Below are positions 15,960 to 19,340 of a stretch of DNA of 19,340 nucleotides, one piece after another. This DNA comes from Saprospiraceae bacterium (GTDB lineage: Bacteria > Bacteroidota > Bacteroidia > Bacteroidales > JAIPBB01): positions 1 to 19,340 of the forward strand of contig JAIPBB010000061.1 of the NCBI GenBank assembly GCA_021739805.1. Reading direction: 5' to 3'. Numbering within the stretch: the stretch's first letter is position 1; every line of letters starts with the position of its first letter. The translations under genes and the position numbers were made by a program. Below the pieces are notes generated by a model. It had not been told where the DNA came from, searched no databases, and saw nothing but the letters and a program-made list of their open reading frames with translations.

Positions 15960-17219
15960 ATGAATGATATTTCGCAGCAAGATATTGAACCTCCTTCTGG
16001 GCGGGACTTGTCTTCAATTGAGGTTGTTTTAGGTACACATACAGCCGAAGGACAACTTTTCAATAAAACTGAAATTACATTATCAGATTTCAAAGTAATT
16101 AACCTTGAAACAGCCAAATTCAGAGAAAAATTTTTCCCAAATTCAACTGACAAACAATGGAATAGCTGGAGGTGGCAAATTCAAAATAGCTATTCGAATT
16201 TCAAAAAACTTTCAGAAATTTTAGATATAAGTAGTATTGATGATTTTGATTTTTTATCTAAATCACGAAAATTACCACTTCGCATAACGCCTTATTATGC
16301 TAGTCTTTTGTATGGAAAGCCTAAAGACTACGCATTAACTAAGACAGTTGTTCCAACCAGACTTGAACTAATTGTATCTCCCGGTGAAGAAAACGACCCT
16401 TTACATGAAGAATCAATGTGTCCGGTTGAAAATTTGGTTCATCGATACCCAGACAGAACCTTAATGTTATCTACAGGATTTTGTTCGGTTTATTGCCGTT
16501 ATTGTACACGTTCTCACATGGTTCTTAAAGACAAAAAGCACTATGGTCTTAAGGCATGGGAAAATTCAATTGAATATATTCGGAATAACTCTAACATAAG
16601 AGATGTAATAATTTCAGGAGGCGACCCACTTACCTTGCCCGATAAACATCTCGAATTCTTATTATCATCGCTGAGAGCAATTCCGCATCTTGAAATAATA
16701 AGGATTGGGTCAAAAGTCCCGGCTGTCCTACCACAGCGTATTACTACCAATTTGGTGAAAATGTTAAAGAAGTATCATCCTCTTTTCATGAGCATCCATT
16801 TCACACACCCGGATGAAATAACGCAGGAAGTGAGCGAAGCATGCAGCCGTATTTCTGATGCCGGAATCGTTATAGGAAGCCAAACAGTTTTATTGAAAGG
16901 TGTTAATGACGATGTTGAAACCATGAAATCGCTAATGCACAAACTATTAAAAAATAGAGTGCGACCTTATTATCTTTATCAATGCGACCCAATCCCAGGC
17001 TCATCGCATTTCAGGACACCAATTACAAAAGGACTTGAAATCATACAAGGATTACGTGGTTTTACCAGTGGCTATGCCATACCTCATTATGTTATTGATG
17101 CCCCTGGTGGTGGTGGTAAAATACCTCTTATTCCCGAATATTATCAAGGCCGTAAAGGAGACAATATTATTTTAAAGAATTATGAAGGTAAAACTTATAA
17201 ATATTACGATCCCATATAA
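15960..17219 (+). CDS. kamA: Lysine 2,3-aminomutase (radical SAM, PLP-dependent)
   Basis: This enzyme moves the alpha-amino group of L-lysine to carbon 3, giving L-beta-lysine, with SAM, a 4Fe-4S cluster and PLP. The 419-residue length matches clostridial KamA. The radical SAM cluster motif is C175-x3-C179-x2-C182 (GFCSVYCRYC). GGDPLTL binds SAM, and the PLP lysine is K387 in DAPGGGGK. Asp343 (QCDP) and Asp380 (VIDAP) match Asp293 and Asp330 of the Clostridium subterminale enzyme, which hold the lysine side-chain amine. Distances to the PLP lysine (44, 7, and 212 to the first Cys) are identical to K337, D293, D330 and C125 there. Glutamate 2,3-aminomutases replace these aspartates, so lysine is the likely substrate. 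EpmB is shorter and less similar. Its stop TAA shares a base with the next ATG. Confidence 0.93.
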   Translation: MNDISQQDIEPPSGRDLSSIEVVLGTHTAEGQLFNKTEITLSDFKVINLETAKFREKFFPNSTDKQWNSWRWQIQNSYSNFKKLSEILDISSIDDFDFLSKSRKLPLRITPYYASLLYGKPKDYALTKTVVPTRLELIVSPGEENDPLHEESMCPVENLVHRYPDRTLMLSTGFCSVYCRYCTRSHMVLKDKKHYGLKAWENSIEYIRNNSNIRDVIISGGDPLTLPDKHLEFLLSSLRAIPHLEIIRIGSKVPAVLPQRITTNLVKMLKKYHPLFMSIHFTHPDEITQEVSEACSRISDAGIVIGSQTVLLKGVNDDVETMKSLMHKLLKNRVRPYYLYQCDPIPGSSHFRTPITKGLEIIQGLRGFTSGYAIPHYVIDAPGGGGKIPLIPEYYQGRKGDNIILKNYEGKTYKYYDPI

Positions 17220-18967
17220 TGGCCATATTTAAAATCAGGAAGATTACTGACAGTTATCTTCCATCAAATGCCATTGCCATTCAGCAGGTATTTAGCATCT
17301 TAAGGCTTCATTTTCCTTCGGTTAAGGAGGATAAAATAAATGAAATTCTTGAGCAAATGAAAGACCCGCTTAAGTACAAATTCTCATCAAATTTATTTGT
17401 TGCCGAAGACGGAAGATCAAATGTCAAAGGCTTTGCTATTATGTTTTATTTGTCTGATAAAAACTTTTGTTTCCTCGATTATATTGCAGTAAAGCCCGGT
17501 AAAACTTCTTCGGGAGTGGGAGGTGCTATTTATGAAAGGTTAAGAGAAGAAGCTCAAATGCTTAAATCTATTGGTATATTCATGGAATGTCTTCCTGATG
17601 ACGAAAAGTTATGTAGTGATAAAAGCGAGATTAAACAAAACAAAGCCAGACTTGCTTTTTACGAACGATATGGAGCCAGACCCGTCACCGGAACAAAGTA
17701 CGAAACATCTGTTAATCCTGATGATGATTGCCCTCCATATCTTGTTTTTGATGATTTAGGGAATGATATTAGGCTTTCATCAAAACAAGCGAAAAAAATT
17801 GTCAGAGCTATTTTAGAACGGAAATACCCGATTTATTGCCCGGAAGATTATATACAAATGGTTTTATCTTCAATAAAAGATAATCCTTTAAAATTGAGAG
17901 ATTTCAAATATATTATTAAAGAAAGACCTATCGAAAGAAAAGGAGCAATAAAAGACGTGATTGCTTTAATAATCAACGACAAACACGATATTCATCATGT
18001 TAAGGAAATAGGATATATTGAATCGCCCATTCGGATAAAGAGTATTTTAAAAGAAATTGAAAAACTTAATGCTTTTCAAAGCAGACCATCAAGAGGTTTT
18101 CCTGACAAATATATAACTGAAGTTCACAGCACAAAATATTTTAATTATTTTAAAACAGTTTGTGATAAATTACCAGAAGGAAAATCCATTTATCCTTATG
18201 TTTTTCCGGTTCGGAATGCAACTCGCCCTCCGCATGATATATCAGTTCTAGCCGGTTATTATTGTATCGATACTTTTACACCAATTAACAAAAGTGCATA
18301 TTTGGCTGCCCGTTCCGGAGTAAATTGTGCCTTAACAGCAGCCGAATTATTGCTTGAAGGTTATCACACTTCTTATGCTTTGATAAGACCTCCGGGTCAT
18401 CATGCTGAAAGAGATGTGTTTGGAGGATTTTGCTATTTTAACAATTCATCTATTGCTGCAAATTTCCTTTCGAAATATGGTAAAGTGGCTATTTTAGATA
18501 TTGATTATCATCATGGTAATGGTCATCAACAAATTTTTTATAAAAGAAAGGATGTTTTTACGGTTTCAATTCATGGGAATCCTACCTTTGCTTATCCATA
18601 TTTTACAGGTTTTGCCGATGAAAAAGGGGAGGATGAAGGCATAGGATTTAATTTAAATTACCCCTTAAAAGAATCTATAACAGGCGAAGAATATCTTGCC
18701 TATCTGAAAAGAGCATTGAAAGAAATAAAAGAATTTAAACCGGAATTTTTAATTATTAGCCTGGGATTTGACCCTGCAAAGGGCGACCCAACAGGAACAT
18801 GGTCGCTAAAATCTTCCGACTTTAAAAATAATGGAGCAGAAATCGGCAAATTACCTTACCCAATATTATTTGCTCAAGAAGGAGGATATAAAAACAGGAC
18901 TCTTGGTATTAATGCAAGGAATTTTTTTGAAGGTTATTTGTCAACCAGAATAAATAAAAAAGCTTAA
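17219..18967 (+). CDS. GNAT acetyltransferase fused to an HDAC-family zinc deacetylase
   Basis: This 582-residue protein has two domains. Residues about 1-170 are a GNAT N-acetyltransferase: FLDYIAVKP (85-93) and SSGVGGAIYERL (97-108) form the acetyl-CoA pyrophosphate loop, and ARLAFYERYGARP (143-155) is the typical last helix and strand. After a linker, residues about 250-578 form an HDAC/acetylpolyamine amidohydrolase domain. The catalytic His pair is H394-H395 (RPPGHH), the zinc ligands are D429, H431 (DIDYHHGNGH) and D518 (GFDPAKGDP), and the transition-state tyrosine is Y557 (QEGGY). All key residues are present, so both domains should be active. ATG at 17219 overlaps the kamA stop by one base, implying translational coupling. 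By analogy with AblB, which acetylates beta-lysine, the GNAT domain may acetylate the side chain; the deacetylase would remove it again. The substrate is inferred. Confidence 0.9.
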   Translation: MAIFKIRKITDSYLPSNAIAIQQVFSILRLHFPSVKEDKINEILEQMKDPLKYKFSSNLFVAEDGRSNVKGFAIMFYLSDKNFCFLDYIAVKPGKTSSGVGGAIYERLREEAQMLKSIGIFMECLPDDEKLCSDKSEIKQNKARLAFYERYGARPVTGTKYETSVNPDDDCPPYLVFDDLGNDIRLSSKQAKKIVRAILERKYPIYCPEDYIQMVLSSIKDNPLKLRDFKYIIKERPIERKGAIKDVIALIINDKHDIHHVKEIGYIESPIRIKSILKEIEKLNAFQSRPSRGFPDKYITEVHSTKYFNYFKTVCDKLPEGKSIYPYVFPVRNATRPPHDISVLAGYYCIDTFTPINKSAYLAARSGVNCALTAAELLLEGYHTSYALIRPPGHHAERDVFGGFCYFNNSSIAANFLSKYGKVAILDIDYHHGNGHQQIFYKRKDVFTVSIHGNPTFAYPYFTGFADEKGEDEGIGFNLNYPLKESITGEEYLAYLKRALKEIKEFKPEFLIISLGFDPAKGDPTGTWSLKSSDFKNNGAEIGKLPYPILFAQEGGYKNRTLGINARNFFEGYLSTRINKKA

Positions 18968-18993
18968 AATACTCAACACCAAAATTTTTACAA

Positions 18994-19340
18994 ATGAAAA
19001 TTGGTCTTACATACGATCTCAGAACTGATTATTTGAACGAAGGTTATTCGCTGGAAGAAACTGCCGAATTCGATAAAGAAAGCACTATAGAAGGAATTGA
19101 GAAAGCTATTCAAAATGCAGGCTATATAACTGAACGAATTGGAAATGCAAAAAGCCTTACGAAAGCTCTTTTGGATGGTAAAAATTGGGATTTAGTTTTT
19201 AATATTTCTGAAGGTCTTTATGGCGAAGGTCGGGAGTCACTTGTTCCCTGCTTGCTTGATGCCTACAAAATTCCCTACGTTTTTTCAGGACCGGTAACCT
19301 TAGGCGTTTCTTTAAACAAGGCTTTTGCCAAACAAATTAT
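18994..19340 (+). CDS. D-Ala-D-Ala-ligase-like ATP-grasp enzyme (5' part only)
   Basis: The first 115 residues of a Ddl-like ATP-grasp ligase are present; the gene runs off the right edge. The N-terminal pre-ATP-grasp fold shows MKIGLTYDLR at the start, DLVFNISEGLYGEGRESLVP (about residues 66-85) matching the substrate-binding loop of Ddl-like proteins, then LLDAYKIPYVFSGP and SLNKAFAKQII, where the ATP-grasp domain begins. The catalytic part is not in the window. It starts 26 bp after the acetyltransferase-deacetylase gene. Its place in a kamA operon suggests ligation of beta-lysine or an acetylated derivative to another amino acid and not cell-wall D-Ala-D-Ala synthesis. The true substrate is unknown. 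Confidence 0.88.
   Translation, partial: MKIGLTYDLRTDYLNEGYSLEETAEFDKESTIEGIEKAIQNAGYITERIGNAKSLTKALLDGKNWDLVFNISEGLYGEGRESLVPCLLDAYKIPYVFSGPVTLGVSLNKAFAKQI

Noticed and set aside
15960..17219. KamA as EpmB (modifier of elongation factor P) or glutamate 2,3-aminomutase
   Set aside because: EpmB is shorter, and no efp or epmA gene is nearby. The two lysine-binding aspartates are present, unlike in glutamate 2,3-aminomutase.

Overview
The window is AT-rich chromosomal DNA from a member of the Bacteroidota, probably an uncultured marine or anaerobic lineage of the Bacteroidales/Marinilabiliales type (lineage is inference). The evidence is a gingipain-like C25 peptidase with SprB-type repeats, a TonB-dependent receptor with an N-terminal carboxypeptidase-regulatory-like domain, and several matches to the Bacteroidota promoter (TTTG, about 20 bp, TAnnTTTG) in place of E. 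coli-type boxes. I see no tRNA, rRNA, CRISPR array or insertion sequence.

Left part, 1-9658. A secreted C25 cysteine peptidase runs off the left edge on the minus strand. Divergent from it is a housekeeping block on the plus strand: trpS, a small unidentified membrane protein, hflX, the Trk potassium uptake pair trkA-trkH, and a GT2-family glycosyltransferase 5 bp after trkH.

Middle part, 9678-15659, all minus strand. There are two transcription units. The first encodes a small His/Cys-rich membrane-anchored protein, a TonB-dependent receptor resembling the zinc-receptor (ZnuD-like) group, and two class I SAM methyltransferases. It looks like an outer-membrane metal or metal-complex uptake cassette, with an 18-bp dyad in its promoter. 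The second encodes an MFS exporter overlapping an outer-membrane beta-barrel protein by 4 bp. Between the two units, on the opposite strand, lies a short decayed 3' end of a second GT2 glycosyltransferase gene. It resembles the end of the intact gene 4 kb to the left and marks an old rearrangement.

Right part, 15960-19340, plus strand. This is the most interesting region: a tightly packed operon of a lysine 2,3-aminomutase, a fusion of a GNAT acetyltransferase with a zinc deacetylase of the HDAC/acetylpolyamine amidohydrolase type, and a D-Ala-D-Ala-ligase-like ATP-grasp enzyme cut by the right edge. The first two genes overlap by one base and the third starts 26 bp later. The aminomutase keeps both aspartates that bind the lysine side chain and the PLP lysine, at the same spacing as the clostridial enzyme, so beta-lysine is the expected product. 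An acetylase and a deacetylase in one chain, followed by a carboxylate-amine ligase, suggest either synthesis and recycling of N-epsilon-acetyl-beta-lysine (an osmolyte) or a small beta-lysine peptide pathway that uses acetylation as a removable protecting group. The product is not known from the sequence.
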